A DNA stretch of 64,000 nucleotides from JAYRSJ01 sp041920215 (GCA_041920215.1 JAYRSJ010000001.1:341462-405461), one strand, 5' to 3'. Positions 36,507 to 49,179 are shown, counted from the first letter of the stretch. Program-made: numbers and translations. The notes: generated from the sequence alone by a model not told the origin.

Positions 36507-37346
36507 CTACAGCTCGAGGTTATCGATCAGCCGGGTCGTGCCCAGCCTGGCCGCGCCCAGCACCACCAGCGGCGCATCCTCGGCAGGCGCGCCGAGGTCG
36601 CGCTGGCGGCGCAGCACCATATAGTCCGGTGCCCAGCCGGCCTCGCCGAGGGCCTGCATCGCCGCAGCCTCGATGGCGGCGACATCGCGCTCGCCGGCCT
36701 GCCAGCGCGCGATCATGGCTTTCAGCGTGCGCGACAGACGCAGCGCCTCGGTCTTCTGCGCCGCGCTGAGGTAGCCATTGCGCGAGGACAGCGCCAGCCC
36801 TTCCTCGCTGCGCGAGGTCTCGCCGCCAATGATCTGCACCGGTAGCGCCATCTGCGCCACCATGCGGCGTATCACCATCAGCTGCTGGTAGTCCTTCTTG
36901 CCAAAGGCCGCCAGCGTGGGCTGCACGATGTTGAAAAGCTTGTGCACCACGGTGCAGACGCCGGTGAAGAAGCCGGGGCGGAAATGGCCTTCGAGGATGT
37001 CGGCCAGCTCGGGCGGCGGCAGCACCTTGTAGCCCTGCGGCTCGGGGTAGAGCTCGGCCTCGCTGGGCGCGAAGACGACATCGCAGCCGGCGGCTTCGAG
37101 CAGCGCGCAGTCGCGCTCCAGCGTGCGAGGGTAGGTGTCGAAGTCCTCGTGCGGCGCGAACTGCAGTCGGTTGACGAAGATGCTGGCGACCACCGGGCCG
37201 CCACCATGATCTGCCGCCATTGCGGCCCTGGCCTGGCGCACCAGCGAGAGGTGGCCTTCGTGCAGATTGCCCATCGTCGGCACGAAGCCGCGCGGGGCAG
37301 AGCCCAGCGCCTGCCGCAGCTCGGCGATGCTGTGGATGAGTTTCAT
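36507..37346 (-). CDS. panC: Pantothenate synthetase
   Basis: A 279-residue protein of normal length with the class I ligase-like H29-x2-H32 (PTMGNLHEGHLSLVR), FGKKDYQQLMVIRRMV and SSRNGYLS motifs. It joins pantoate and beta-alanine using ATP. panB lies 8 bases upstream on the same strand, forming the panBC operon. Confidence 0.96.
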   Translation of the reverse strand: MKLIHSIAELRQALGSAPRGFVPTMGNLHEGHLSLVRQARAAMAADHGGGPVVASIFVNRLQFAPHEDFDTYPRTLERDCALLEAAGCDVVFAPSEAELYPEPQGYKVLPPPELADILEGHFRPGFFTGVCTVVHKLFNIVQPTLAAFGKKDYQQLMVIRRMVAQMALPVQIIGGETSRSEEGLALSSRNGYLSAAQKTEALRLSRTLKAMIARWQAGERDVAAIEAAAMQALGEAGWAPDYMVLRRQRDLGAPAEDAPLVVLGAARLGTTRLIDNLEL

Positions 37347-37354
37347 CGTCGCTT

Positions 37355-38164
37355 TCAGAAACCGTGGATCTCGTTGACCGGGAAGGTCTTGGCCTTGACC
37401 TCGGCCACATAACGGCCGACGGCGTCCTGCACCGAGGCGGCGCCGGCCATGAAGTTCTTGACGAAGCGCGGCTTGCGCCCCGGGGTGATATCCAGCATAT
37501 CGTGCAGCACCAGCACCTGGCCCGAGGTGCCGACGCCCGCGCCGATGCCGATCACCGGCACCGGCGAGGCGGCGCTGATCTCGGCGGCCAGCGTGGCCGG
37601 CACCATCTCGTAGAGCAGCATCGCGGCGCCGGCGGCTATCAGCTCCTGCGTCTCGCGCTTCATGCGCGCGGCGCCGGCCTCGTCGCGGCCCTGCACCTTG
37701 AAACCGCCCAGCGCATTGACCGTCTGCGGCGTGAAGCCCAGGTGGGCGCAGACCGGAATGCCGCGCTCGCTGATGAAGCGCACCGTCTCCGGTGTCCAGC
37801 CCCCGCCCTCCATCTTGACCATATGCGCGCCGGCCTTGACCAGGGCGGCCGCGCTCTTCCAGGCCTCTTCCTTGCTGGCGTGGTAGCTGTCGAAGGGCAG
37901 GTCGGCGATCACCCAGGCGCTCTTGACGCCGCGGCGCACGCAGCTGGTGTGGTAGACCATGTCCTCCAGGCTGACCGGCGCGGTGGAGCCGCGGCCCTGC
38001 AGCACATTGCCCAGCGAGTCGCCGATCAGCAGGATGTCCACGCCGGCCGCGTCCAGCAGTCCGGCAAAGGCCGCGTCATAGCAGGTCAGCATCGCGATCT
38101 TCTCGCCGTCGGCATGCATCTGCTGCAGGCGGTGCAGGCTGAGGGGTTTGCGTTCTGTGCTCAT
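37355..38164 (-). CDS. panB: 3-methyl-2-oxobutanoate hydroxymethyltransferase
   Basis: A 269-residue (beta/alpha)8 enzyme with MLTCYDAAFAGLLDAAGVD, LLIGDSLGNVLQG, MVKMEGGGW, HLGFTPQTVNALGGFKVQG and IGIGAGVGTSGQVLVLHDM, all typical of PanB. It makes ketopantoate, the first committed step to pantothenate and CoA. Upstream gap of 125 bases to the divergent oxyR gene contains a REP-like sequence. Confidence 0.96.
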   Translation of the reverse strand: MSTERKPLSLHRLQQMHADGEKIAMLTCYDAAFAGLLDAAGVDILLIGDSLGNVLQGRGSTAPVSLEDMVYHTSCVRRGVKSAWVIADLPFDSYHASKEEAWKSAAALVKAGAHMVKMEGGGWTPETVRFISERGIPVCAHLGFTPQTVNALGGFKVQGRDEAGAARMKRETQELIAAGAAMLLYEMVPATLAAEISAASPVPVIGIGAGVGTSGQVLVLHDMLDITPGRKPRFVKNFMAGAASVQDAVGRYVAEVKAKTFPVNEIHGF

Positions 38165-38214
38165 GGTGTGCAGGGCGGGCTAGGCACCGGTGAATCAGGC
38201 GGCCGCAGTGTAGC

Positions 38215-38232
38215 GGGGCAAGCCCTGACCCC
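38215..38232. repeat. REP-like short repeat, copy 1
   Basis: GGGGCAAGCCCTGACCCC, with ends able to pair. Bases 38216-38232 match 16 of 17 positions with copy 2 at 41544-41560 in the same orientation. The motif resembles repetitive extragenic palindromes found between genes in many proteobacteria. It lies between panB and oxyR. Confidence 0.65.
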
Positions 38233-38289
38233 GCCGGCGGGGCGCAGAATGTAGGCTCAGCCATCTAGCTTGCCGCCCAGGCCCGCGCC

Positions 38290-39210
38290 ATGACCCTCAC
38301 CGAGTTGCGCTACATCGTCGCCGTCGCCCGCGAGCGCCATTTCGGCCGCGCGGCCGAGGCCTGCTTCGTCTCGCAGCCCACGCTCAGCGTCGCGATCAAG
38401 AAGCTTGAGGAGGAGCTGGACGTGAAGATCTTCGAGCGCGGCGCCAGCGAGGTGTCGGTAACGCCGCTGGGCGAGGAGATCGTGCGCCAGGCCCAGTCGG
38501 TGATCGAGCAGGCCAGCGCGATCAAGGAGATCGCCAAGCGCGGCAAGGACCCGCTCGCCGGCGCGCTGCGCCTGGGTCTGATCTACACGATAGGCCCCTA
38601 TCTGCTGCCCGAGCTGGTGCGCCATGTGATCGCCCGCTATCCGCAGATGCCCTTGATGCTGCAGGAGAACTTCACCGTCAAGCTCTTGGAGATGCTGCGC
38701 ACCGGCGAGCTCGACTGCGCCATCATGGCCGAGCCCTTCCCGGACACCGGCCTGGCGATCGCCCCGCTCTACGACGAGCCCTTCATGATCGCCGCACCGG
38801 CCAGTCACCCCTTTGCGCAGCGCCCGTGCATCAGCGCGCAGGAACTCAAGAGCGAGACCATGCTGCTGCTGGGCAACGGCCACTGCTTCCGCGACCATGT
38901 GCTGGAGGTCTGCCCCGAGTTCGCGCGCTTCTCCAGCGATGCCGAGGGCATACGCAAGAGCTTCGAGGGCAGCTCGCTGGAGACCATCAAGCATATGGTG
39001 GCCTCGGGCATGGGCGTCACCGTGGTGCCGGCGCTGTCGGTGCCCAAGGAGCCGCAGTCGCATCTGCGCTTCATCCCCTTCGAGGCACCCATCCCCAGCC
39101 GCCGGGTGGTGCTGGCCTGGCGCCGCACCTTCACCCGTTACGAGGCGATCGCGGCCCTGCGCAATGCGATCTATGACTGCCAGCTGCCCGGCGTCACCCG
39201 GTTGAGCTAG
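38290..39210 (+). CDS. oxyR: Hydrogen peroxide sensor and regulator OxyR
   Basis: A 306-residue LysR-family regulator. Helix-turn-helix at about 18-38 (HFGRAAEACFVSQPTLSVAI). The redox pair C199 and C208 (NGHCFRDHVLEVCPEF) falls at exactly the positions of the peroxide-reactive disulfide in E. coli OxyR, as does most of the surrounding segment. It lies 109 bases upstream of katG on the same strand, with dps beyond, its classical targets. Confidence 0.96.
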   Translation: MTLTELRYIVAVARERHFGRAAEACFVSQPTLSVAIKKLEEELDVKIFERGASEVSVTPLGEEIVRQAQSVIEQASAIKEIAKRGKDPLAGALRLGLIYTIGPYLLPELVRHVIARYPQMPLMLQENFTVKLLEMLRTGELDCAIMAEPFPDTGLAIAPLYDEPFMIAAPASHPFAQRPCISAQELKSETMLLLGNGHCFRDHVLEVCPEFARFSSDAEGIRKSFEGSSLETIKHMVASGMGVTVVPALSVPKEPQSHLRFIPFEAPIPSRRVVLAWRRTFTRYEAIAALRNAIYDCQLPGVTRLS

Positions 39211-39217
39211 ATTTTCG

Positions 39218-39254
39218 CTATTGATAGTCTTTGTTTAATTAATTAGACCGATAG
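39218..39254 (+). promoter_or_regulatory. A/T-rich katG control region, probable OxyR site
   Basis: One of the most A/T-rich patches of the window. It contains CTAT (39218-39221), ATAG (39224-39227) and ATAG (39251-39254) around TTTAATTAATTA. These are OxyR half-site words, but their spacing does not fit the full ATAG-N7-CTAT-N7-ATAG-N7-CTAT consensus, so the site is imperfect. It lies just upstream of, and partly overlaps, a candidate promoter. Confidence 0.5.
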
Positions 39255-39270
39255 TTGGGCGGCCACTAAT
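39243..39270 (+). promoter_or_regulatory. Candidate katG promoter
   Basis: TTAGAC (39243-39248, -35-like) and ACTAAT (39265-39270, -10-like), 16-base spacer, about 50 bases before the katG start. The weak boxes fit a promoter that depends on an activator such as OxyR. Confidence 0.4.
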
Positions 39271-39319
39271 CTTGCGAGCACACCGGCAGCCTTGCCGGCC
39301 ACAAACCAGGAGATGCCCG

Positions 39320-41530
<2,211 letters not shown>

Positions 41531-41537
41531 GGCGGGC

Positions 41538-41560
41538 GGGGTCGGGCAAGACCTGACCCC
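41538..41560. repeat. REP-like short repeat, copy 2, hairpin after katG
   Basis: GGGGTC ... GACCCC stem with an inner GG/CC pair and CAAGA loop, 8 bases after the katG stop. The part 41544-41560 repeats copy 1 (38216-38232) with one mismatch. Followed by a pyrimidine-rich CTCTCTTCCCCCTCTTCTTG, so it may also work as a terminator. Confidence 0.65.
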
Positions 41561-41660
41561 ACGCAGCCCTCTCTTCCCCCTCTTCTTGTCGCAGCTCAGC
41601 GCGCCACTGCAGCGCCCGCCCTATAGTGGGCGCTGCAGCAACTTCAGCAGGAGTCCCTCG

Positions 41661-42167
41661 ATGGCCAAGAAATCCTCCGCCAAGCCCGGTGCCGCCAGCC
41701 TTAACATCGGCATCAGCGACAAGGATCGCAGCGCGATCGCCGACGGCCTGGCCAAGCTGCTGGCCGATACCTACACGCTTTACCTGACCACCCACAACTT
41801 CCATTGGAATGTGACCGGGCCGATGTTCAACTCGCTGCACGCGATGTTCATGGCCCAGTACACCGAGCTGTGGAATGCGGTGGATCCGATTGCCGAGCGC
41901 ATCCGCTCGCTGGGCCATGTGGCGCCCGGCTCCTATGCGCAGTTCGCCAAGCTCAGCTCGCTGAAGGACGCACCCGCCACCCCGCCCAAGGCGCTGGAGA
42001 TGGTGCGCATCCTGATGGAAGGCCATGAGGCGGTGGCCCGCACCGCGCGCAGCCTGTTCCCGTTGGTCGACAAGGCCGCCGACGAGCCCAGCGCCGATCT
42101 GCTGACCCAGCGCCTGACGGTGCACGAGCAGACCGCCTGGATGCTGCGCAGCCTGCTCGAAGACTGA
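41661..42167 (+). CDS. dps: Dps-family DNA-binding ferritin
   Basis: A 168-residue four-helix protein. Ferroxidase residues H48, H60, D75 and E79 have exactly the spacing of E. coli H51/H63/D78/E82 (THNFHWNVTGPMFNSLH ... WNAVDPIAERI). The Lys/Ser-rich N-terminus (AKKSSAKPG) is a likely DNA-binding tail. It protects DNA by storing iron and using peroxide. AGCAGGAG ribosome site upstream. Third member of the oxyR-katG-dps module. Confidence 0.95.
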   Translation: MAKKSSAKPGAASLNIGISDKDRSAIADGLAKLLADTYTLYLTTHNFHWNVTGPMFNSLHAMFMAQYTELWNAVDPIAERIRSLGHVAPGSYAQFAKLSSLKDAPATPPKALEMVRILMEGHEAVARTARSLFPLVDKAADEPSADLLTQRLTVHEQTAWMLRSLLED

Positions 42168-42173
42168 AGGCCG

Positions 42174-42194
42174 GGGCCGCCCCTTTAGCGGCCC
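42174..42194. terminator. Bidirectional hairpin between dps and PilJ-domain gene
   Basis: GGGCCGC-ccttt core-GCGGCCC, perfect 7-bp arms with a 7-base loop that contains the stop codon of the minus-strand gene. It fills the 17-base gap between the two convergent genes. Confidence 0.5.
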
Positions 42195-42967
42195 TGGCGC
42201 TCGAACAGCGTCACCACCGCCTCCATCTCGGCCAGGATGCGCTCGCTGGTGCTGGCCACGGCCAGCAGCGCGCTGCGCGCCTCCGGACTGGGGGGTTGGT
42301 TCAGCGCACTGTCGAAGAACAGCCACTGCTGCCTGACCAGCTCCAGCCCCTCGCGCAGGCGCGGCTGGCCGGCTGCGGCGTCCATCAGCTCCTGCTGGGC
42401 CGCGGCAAACTGCTTGCGCGCCTGGGTCAGTTCGGCCGCGGTATTGGGCGCCGCCACACCCCAGGCCTGGGCCTGGTAGAGCTTGGCCATACGCTGCGAC
42501 AGCATGCGCTGCCGACCCGCCAGATTGACGAGCCGGCCGGTCTGGCTGCCGGCATGTTTCTCCAGCTGGTCGGTGCCGGCCATCGCCAGCGCCAGCACCT
42601 GCTCCGACAGGGCCAGCACCTGGCCGGCCTGGGCCTTGGATGGTGCACGCCCCACCAGCAGGTCCTTGTAGGCCAGCCAGCTCTGCTCCAGGCGCTGATA
42701 GGTCTCGCGCAAGGCCGGGGTGGGCGCGTAGTGCTTCAGCTCCACCAGTTGGCGATCGAACTGCGCCACCGAGGCGTCCAGGGTCTTCTGCGAGCGCTCG
42801 ACCTCAAGCTGCTGGCCGATCTGGAAATAGGCCTTGGCCATGCGCTGCGACAGCATGCGCTCGCGCCCGGCCTTGTTGATGGCCGACTCGATATCGGTGA
42901 TCTGGGCCTGCGCGGCGCCCGCCAGCAGCAGGACGCCCAACAAAACGGTTCGTATCAGCGGCTTCAT
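42185..42967 (-). CDS. Secreted protein with two PilJ-type sensor repeats
   Basis: A 260-residue protein with a signal peptide (MKPLIRTVLLGVLLLAGAAQ, cleavage near 21). It contains two copies of the PilJ/NIT-like helix: INKAGRERMLSQRMAKAYF at 30-48 and VNLAGRQRMLSQRMAKLYQ at 147-165, each followed by long helices. These modules normally form the periplasmic sensor part of chemoreceptors and nitrate-sensing histidine kinases; here there is no membrane anchor or output domain, so it may be a free periplasmic ligand-binding partner. Confidence 0.8.
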   Translation of the reverse strand: MKPLIRTVLLGVLLLAGAAQAQITDIESAINKAGRERMLSQRMAKAYFQIGQQLEVERSQKTLDASVAQFDRQLVELKHYAPTPALRETYQRLEQSWLAYKDLLVGRAPSKAQAGQVLALSEQVLALAMAGTDQLEKHAGSQTGRLVNLAGRQRMLSQRMAKLYQAQAWGVAAPNTAAELTQARKQFAAAQQELMDAAAGQPRLREGLELVRQQWLFFDSALNQPPSPEARSALLAVASTSERILAEMEAVVTLFERQGR

Positions 42968-43107
42968 GCTCGTCCATCCTCACGCCGGCAAATCGGCTTC
43001 GTAGGGTGACGAACCTTAGGCCTCGCAGGCCTGCGCCGGCTTGACTCGCATCAATGCGGCAGCGCGACCCGGATCAAGGGCCGCGCCGCGCACCGGCGCT
43101 TGCGTGC

Positions 43108-44934
43108 TTACAGCACGGCCATCAGCCCGGCGATGCCCAGGCCCAGCGCAGCCAGCGCGTCGCCGGCGATCAGGCCGCCACCGACCAGCGAGGTGCTGCT
43201 CATATCTGAGGGCAGATCGGCGCCCTGGGGCTTGCGCCTGGGCAGGCTGTTGATCGCGCTGGAGATCACGCCGCCGGCCGCCATCCAGGCCGAGGTGGGC
43301 AGATTGACGAAGCCGCCGAAGCTGAAGGCATAGGGCGAGGGCAGCACGATGGCGTCCAGCGTGAAGTCGGTGGCGAAGCCGGCGCGGCCGGACGCTGCAA
43401 AACGCTGGTAGGCGGCGCTGGCCTTGATCAGCTTGCGCAGCAGCTCGATGCCGAAGCCCAGCGCCATGCCGATGAAGATGGCCAGAGTCTGGTGCGGCTG
43501 CGGCTCGGTCAGGCTGCGCAGCGCGCCGACGAATTTGTAGGTCATCGCCGAAGTCCACTGGGCCGGCTGCTGGTCGGCCGGCATCGTGGTCTGGTCCAGG
43601 GCCAGCACCGGATAGGCGGTCATGAAGAGCTGGGCAATGCCCACCGCCAGCACCGCACCCACCACCAGGCCCGCCACCTGGAAGCGGAACTGCAGCGTGC
43701 GGTTGGAGCCCAGACGCCAGCCGGTCGAGCGGTCCTGCTGCATATCGCAGGCCACGCTGGTGGCCACCAGCAGCACGGTGGCGGCCATCAGTCCCAGCAT
43801 CGGGTCCTTCAGGCCGATCGCGGCCAGCACCAGCACCGTCACGACAAAGGCCGAGGAGATCGGGTTGGAGTCCGACACCCCCAGCGAGATGCCGTTGACC
43901 ATGCCGAACACGAAGACCAGGCCCACCGCGATCAGCATATAGCCGAGCGGCTCGTTGAAGAACTGCATGCCGGCCAGCACGGTGGCCACCGCCCAGAAGC
44001 CCACCCAGGCCAGCAGGCGCGGCAGGCTGGCGCGCGGGCCGGTGCGGCTTTCCTCGGGCACCACGGTGCGCGTAGCACCGCCGCTGAGCGCGCGGGCGCG
44101 GGCGAAGGCGCGCCAGAAGATCAGGCTCAGGTCCACCACCGCGGCGCCCAGAATCATGCCCAGGGCCAGCAGGAAGGTGACCTTGCGGAAGGGTTCGCCG
44201 GGCTGCAGCCAGCCGGCCTCGACGAAGCGCGGCAGCAGGGCCCAGCTGACCAGGCCGCCCATCAGCGCGGGGATGCCGATGCGCGCGCCCACCACCAGGC
44301 CCACGCCGAAGGTCGAGGTCGAGAGCTCGATCGCACCCAGCATCGCCACCTTGGCTGCCGCGATGCCGCCGGTCAGGCCGGCCGCCATGCCGCCGAACAG
44401 CCGCGCGACCGACTGGCGCAGCAGGGCCGGGTCGGTCAGCGCGCGCAGGATATTGGCCACCGCCAGGCCTGAGGGAAAGGTCAGCTGCAGGCGCTCGACC
44501 AGGATGGGCGTGTACAGCATGCCCACGCCCGCGCCCATCATGCCTATGCACAGCATGTAGACGACCAGCTGCCAGGTCGGCACCGGCGGCATGCCCATCC
44601 AGGCCATGGCCTGGATCAGCACGCTCATCGCCATCATGGCCGAGACCGAGGCCGCGGTGGTCTGCATATAGTTGGCGCCATGCTTGCCCTCGGCCCCGTA
44701 GCCATAGGTGATGATGGAGCCCAGGATGCCCGCCAGCACCTGCCCGCCGACAAAGAAACCCAGCGAGAAGTTCATGAAGGAGGCGGTGATGCCGCCCAGC
44801 GGGCCAAGCAGGAACATGCCCACGCCGGCCAGCAGCGCGTAGTAGCCCCAGCTGCCCACCGGCGGCAGCCAGGCCCAGCGGCGGGTATCGGCCAGGGGCG
44901 TGGCGCCGGCCTGGGTGAAATCGGAAACTGTCAT
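43108..44934 (-). CDS. OPT-family oligopeptide transporter
   Basis: A 608-residue membrane protein with about 14-16 helices, beginning WGYYALLAGVGMFLLGPLGG and including GFGIELLRKLIK near the end. It matches the bacterial OPT family, which imports oligopeptides or metal-chelate complexes by proton coupling. Substrate unknown. 140 bases separate it from the PilJ-like gene; divergent from the DJ-1 gene. Confidence 0.85.
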   Translation of the reverse strand: MTVSDFTQAGATPLADTRRWAWLPPVGSWGYYALLAGVGMFLLGPLGGITASFMNFSLGFFVGGQVLAGILGSIITYGYGAEGKHGANYMQTTAASVSAMMAMSVLIQAMAWMGMPPVPTWQLVVYMLCIGMMGAGVGMLYTPILVERLQLTFPSGLAVANILRALTDPALLRQSVARLFGGMAAGLTGGIAAAKVAMLGAIELSTSTFGVGLVVGARIGIPALMGGLVSWALLPRFVEAGWLQPGEPFRKVTFLLALGMILGAAVVDLSLIFWRAFARARALSGGATRTVVPEESRTGPRASLPRLLAWVGFWAVATVLAGMQFFNEPLGYMLIAVGLVFVFGMVNGISLGVSDSNPISSAFVVTVLVLAAIGLKDPMLGLMAATVLLVATSVACDMQQDRSTGWRLGSNRTLQFRFQVAGLVVGAVLAVGIAQLFMTAYPVLALDQTTMPADQQPAQWTSAMTYKFVGALRSLTEPQPHQTLAIFIGMALGFGIELLRKLIKASAAYQRFAASGRAGFATDFTLDAIVLPSPYAFSFGGFVNLPTSAWMAAGGVISSAINSLPRRKPQGADLPSDMSSTSLVGGGLIAGDALAALGLGIAGLMAVL

Positions 44935-45038
44935 GGTGATGGAGGAGGGGTTCGTCGGCAGCGAGGGCTGGCCGAAAGGGCGGAACTGTAGCCGGCCGGG
45001 TGGCGCTGCTACAGTCGGAGCGACCCGAGGCCAGGCCC

Positions 45039-45647
45039 ATGACCCGTATCGCGATCCTCACCTTCGACGGTTTCAACGAGCTCGACAGCTTTGTCGCGCT
45101 GGGCCTGCTGAACCGTCTAAAAGCGCAGGGTTTCAGCGCCGAGCTCTGCGGCCCCGGCCATGCCGTCACCTCGATGAACGGCGTCACGGTGCAGCTGCAG
45201 CGGCCGCTGGAGTGGGCGAACGAGGCCGATGTGGTGCTGTTCGGCTCGGGCCTCTACACCCGCGCGATCGCCGCGAACAGCGCGCTGCTGGACCGGCTGC
45301 AGCTCGATCCGGTGCGCCAGCTGATCGGTGCGCAATGCTCGGGCACCCTCTTGATGGCCCGCCTGGGCCTGCTGGGCGACTGCCCCGCCTGCACCGATCT
45401 GACGACCAAGCCCTGGGTCGTCGAGGCCGGCGCTGTGGTGCTGGACGAACCCTTCCACGCCCGCGGCCCGATCGCCACCGCCGGCGGCTGCCTGGCTTCG
45501 CAGTACCTGGCGACCTGGGTGATGCTGCAGCGCGCCGGCGAGGCTGCCACCCGCGAGGCGCTGCACTATGTGGCGCCGGTGGGGGAGAAGCAGGCCTATG
45601 TGGAGCGGCTGCTGGCGCGGGTGGCCCCCTTCCTGGGTCGGGCCTGA
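45039..45647 (+). CDS. DJ-1/PfpI-family protein
   Basis: A 202-residue glutamine-amidotransferase-like protein. Conserved E14 (FDGFNELDSF) and nucleophile C100 in IGAQCSGTLLMARLG with the elbow. Such proteins act as glyoxalases, hydratases or stress proteins; the precise function is unknown. Start chosen at MTRIAIL, 13 codons inside the open frame. A TACAGTCGGAGC sequence lies about 23 bases before it, near where a promoter -10 could be. Confidence 0.85.
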   Translation: MTRIAILTFDGFNELDSFVALGLLNRLKAQGFSAELCGPGHAVTSMNGVTVQLQRPLEWANEADVVLFGSGLYTRAIAANSALLDRLQLDPVRQLIGAQCSGTLLMARLGLLGDCPACTDLTTKPWVVEAGAVVLDEPFHARGPIATAGGCLASQYLATWVMLQRAGEAATREALHYVAPVGEKQAYVERLLARVAPFLGRA

Positions 45648-45700
45648 GGGCGGGCCAGCAGCGATAATCGCGGGTTAGCCTCCGGAAGCCCGCACGCACC

Positions 45701-47329
<1,629 letters not shown>

Positions 47330-47341
47330 GCCAGGACCGAG

Positions 47342-47361
47342 GCAGGTCCCTGCGGACCTGC
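47342..47361 (+). terminator. Hairpin after prfC
   Basis: GCAGGTCC-ctgc-GGACCTGC, perfect 8-bp arms, 13 bases after the prfC stop. No T run follows; likely a Rho-dependent or stabilising 3' hairpin. The rest of the gap to 47425 holds nothing I recognise. Confidence 0.5.
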
Positions 47362-47425
47362 TGACGCGCCTGGCGAAGGCCTAGCCGCTTGCCAGCGACC
47401 GGGCTGAGGCAGGACCGCGGCGCTC

Positions 47426-47902
47426 TCAGTCGAATACCGATGTCAGCACCGCCGCGATCAGCAGCGTGCCCAGGGCCACCAGCACCAGATCGGTACCGCA
47501 GACCTGCCACTCATAGCCGGGGTAGTGCGGCAGCTCACGCAGCATGCCGGCGGGCGCCTGCTGCTTGGCGATGCCCGGCGGCAGGCGCTTGCCGCGCGCC
47601 AGGTTCTTGCGTATGCCCGGTGGCAGCGGTTTGTAGCCACCCTGGGCGCCGGTGAAGCCGCCCTGCAGCGCCAGCGCACGCGCCTGCTGCTGGCTGAAGC
47701 TGACCGCGATCAGCGCCCCACCATCGCCCTGCGTAGCGCGCGGCGCCCCATCCTGGCCCTTGTCCGGCTTGCCGCCGCCCTTGCCCGCCCCCTGCCCCCT
47801 GCCCTGGCCCCGCTCGTCGGGCGGTGCGGCCAGCACCGCCAGCGGCAGCAGCGCCAGGCCCGCCAGCCAGTTGCGACGATGGACTCGGTTCAGCCTCTTC
47901 AT
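47426..47902 (-). CDS. CigR-family (RcnB-like) protein
   Basis: A 158-residue protein with a signal peptide (about 1-28), a Gly/Lys/Gln-rich low-complexity stretch (GQGRGQGAGKGGGKPDKGQD), then the CigR hallmark PLPPGIRKNLARGKRLPPGI, and a C-terminal hydrophobic helix (VLVALGTLLIAAVLTSVF). CigR of Salmonella is an anti-virulence inner-membrane protein; in free-living bacteria its role is unknown. Divergent from the sugar dehydrogenase gene. Confidence 0.78.
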   Translation of the reverse strand: MKRLNRVHRRNWLAGLALLPLAVLAAPPDERGQGRGQGAGKGGGKPDKGQDGAPRATQGDGGALIAVSFSQQQARALALQGGFTGAQGGYKPLPPGIRKNLARGKRLPPGIAKQQAPAGMLRELPHYPGYEWQVCGTDLVLVALGTLLIAAVLTSVFD

Positions 47903-48036
47903 GGCGGCTCCTGTGGCAGTGGACAGCGCCGAGCATAGCGCCCCGCCACGGGGGCTTTTCTCCACCCCGCTGCGCGGCCGGCCACGATGCCCGATGATCG
48001 CCACCCTTGCTGCCGCCCCTGCGAAGGACAAGCCCC

Positions 48037-49167
48037 ATGCTGCGCCCCAGCCTGACCCTGTTGATCAGCGGCCTGATCGCCGCTGCCGCTGCGGCCCAGC
48101 CCAGCGCCCACCCCCAGCTCGAATCCGTGGTGCAGGGCCTGGATTCCCCCTGGGCCCTGGCCTTTCTGCCCGACGGCAGGCTGCTGATCAGCGAGCGCCC
48201 CGGCCGCCTGCACATCGCCGCGCCCGGCGGCAGGCCCGGCCCGGCCCTCGCCGGCCTGCCCGCCATCGATGCCGGCGGCCAGGGCGGCCTGCTGGATGTG
48301 CTGCTGGATCGCGACTTTGCCCGCAACCGCCAGCTCTTCTTCTGCTTCACCGAGGCCGCCGCCGACGGACGCAGCAATGGCACCGCGCTGGCGCGCGCCC
48401 GGCTCGCCGCCGACGACAGCCGGCTGGAGCAGCTGCAGATCATCTTCCGCCAGAGCCCCAAACTGGCGGGCCGCCACCATTTCGGCTGTCGCATCGTCGA
48501 GAGCGCCGATGGCCAGCGCCTGTTCCTGACCCTGGGCGAGCGCTTCAGCGCGATGCAACGGGCCCAGCAGCTGGACAACCATCTGGGCAAGGTGGTGCGC
48601 ATCGCCAAGGACGGCAGCGTGCCGGCCGACAACCCCTTTGTCGGCCGGGCCGGCGCGTTGCCCGAGATCTGGAGCTACGGCCACCGCAATCCGCAGGGCG
48701 CGCTGCTCGACAGCCAGGGCCGGCTCTGGGTCCATGAGCATGGCCCGCAGGGCGGCGACGAACTCAATCTGGTGCTGCCGGGCCGCAACTATGGCTGGCC
48801 CGTCATCAGCCATGGCGAGAACTACGGCGGCGGCAAGATCGGCGAAGGCCTGAGCGCCAAGCCCGGCATGGAGCAGCCGGTCAGCTACTGGCGGCCCTCG
48901 ATCGCGCCCTCAGGCCTGGCCCAGCTCACCAGCCCCCGCTACGGCGCGGCCTGGCAGGGCAGTTTCTTCATCGGCTCGCTGAAGTTCCGCCATCTGGAGC
49001 GGGTCGCGGTCGACGGCGCTGCCCTTTCGCCCCAGGTGCTGGCGCGCGGCAAGGCGGTGGATGATGTGGGCCGGCTGCGCGATGTGCGCCAGGGCCCGGA
49101 CGGCCTGCTCTATCTGCTGACCGAGAACCCCGGCCAGGTACTGCGGCTCAGGCCGGCAGGGCCCTGA
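48037..49167 (+). CDS. PQQ-dependent sugar dehydrogenase (aldose dehydrogenase type)
   Basis: A 376-residue secreted protein with a signal peptide (about 1-20). Six-bladed beta-propeller features: LDSPWALAFLPDGRLLISER, GGLLDVLLDRDF, RHHFGCRI, EIWSYGHRNPQGA, WVHEHGPQGGDELN, GRNYGWP and SPRYG. These match YliI-type aldose sugar dehydrogenases that use pyrroloquinoline quinone in the periplasm. No PQQ biosynthesis genes are in the window. Confidence 0.88.
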   Translation: MLRPSLTLLISGLIAAAAAAQPSAHPQLESVVQGLDSPWALAFLPDGRLLISERPGRLHIAAPGGRPGPALAGLPAIDAGGQGGLLDVLLDRDFARNRQLFFCFTEAAADGRSNGTALARARLAADDSRLEQLQIIFRQSPKLAGRHHFGCRIVESADGQRLFLTLGERFSAMQRAQQLDNHLGKVVRIAKDGSVPADNPFVGRAGALPEIWSYGHRNPQGALLDSQGRLWVHEHGPQGGDELNLVLPGRNYGWPVISHGENYGGGKIGEGLSAKPGMEQPVSYWRPSIAPSGLAQLTSPRYGAAWQGSFFIGSLKFRHLERVAVDGAALSPQVLARGKAVDDVGRLRDVRQGPDGLLYLLTENPGQVLRLRPAGP

Positions 49168-49179
49168 GCGACGCCCTGC

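Noticed and set aside
43016..45187. Long minus-strand frame overlapping the OPT transporter in another phase
   Set aside because: Only the 608-residue frame has membrane helices and family patterns.
45663..45668. GATAAT as a firm prfC promoter
   Set aside because: The -10-like box is good, but no acceptable -35 box is at the right distance, so it is only mentioned with the gene.
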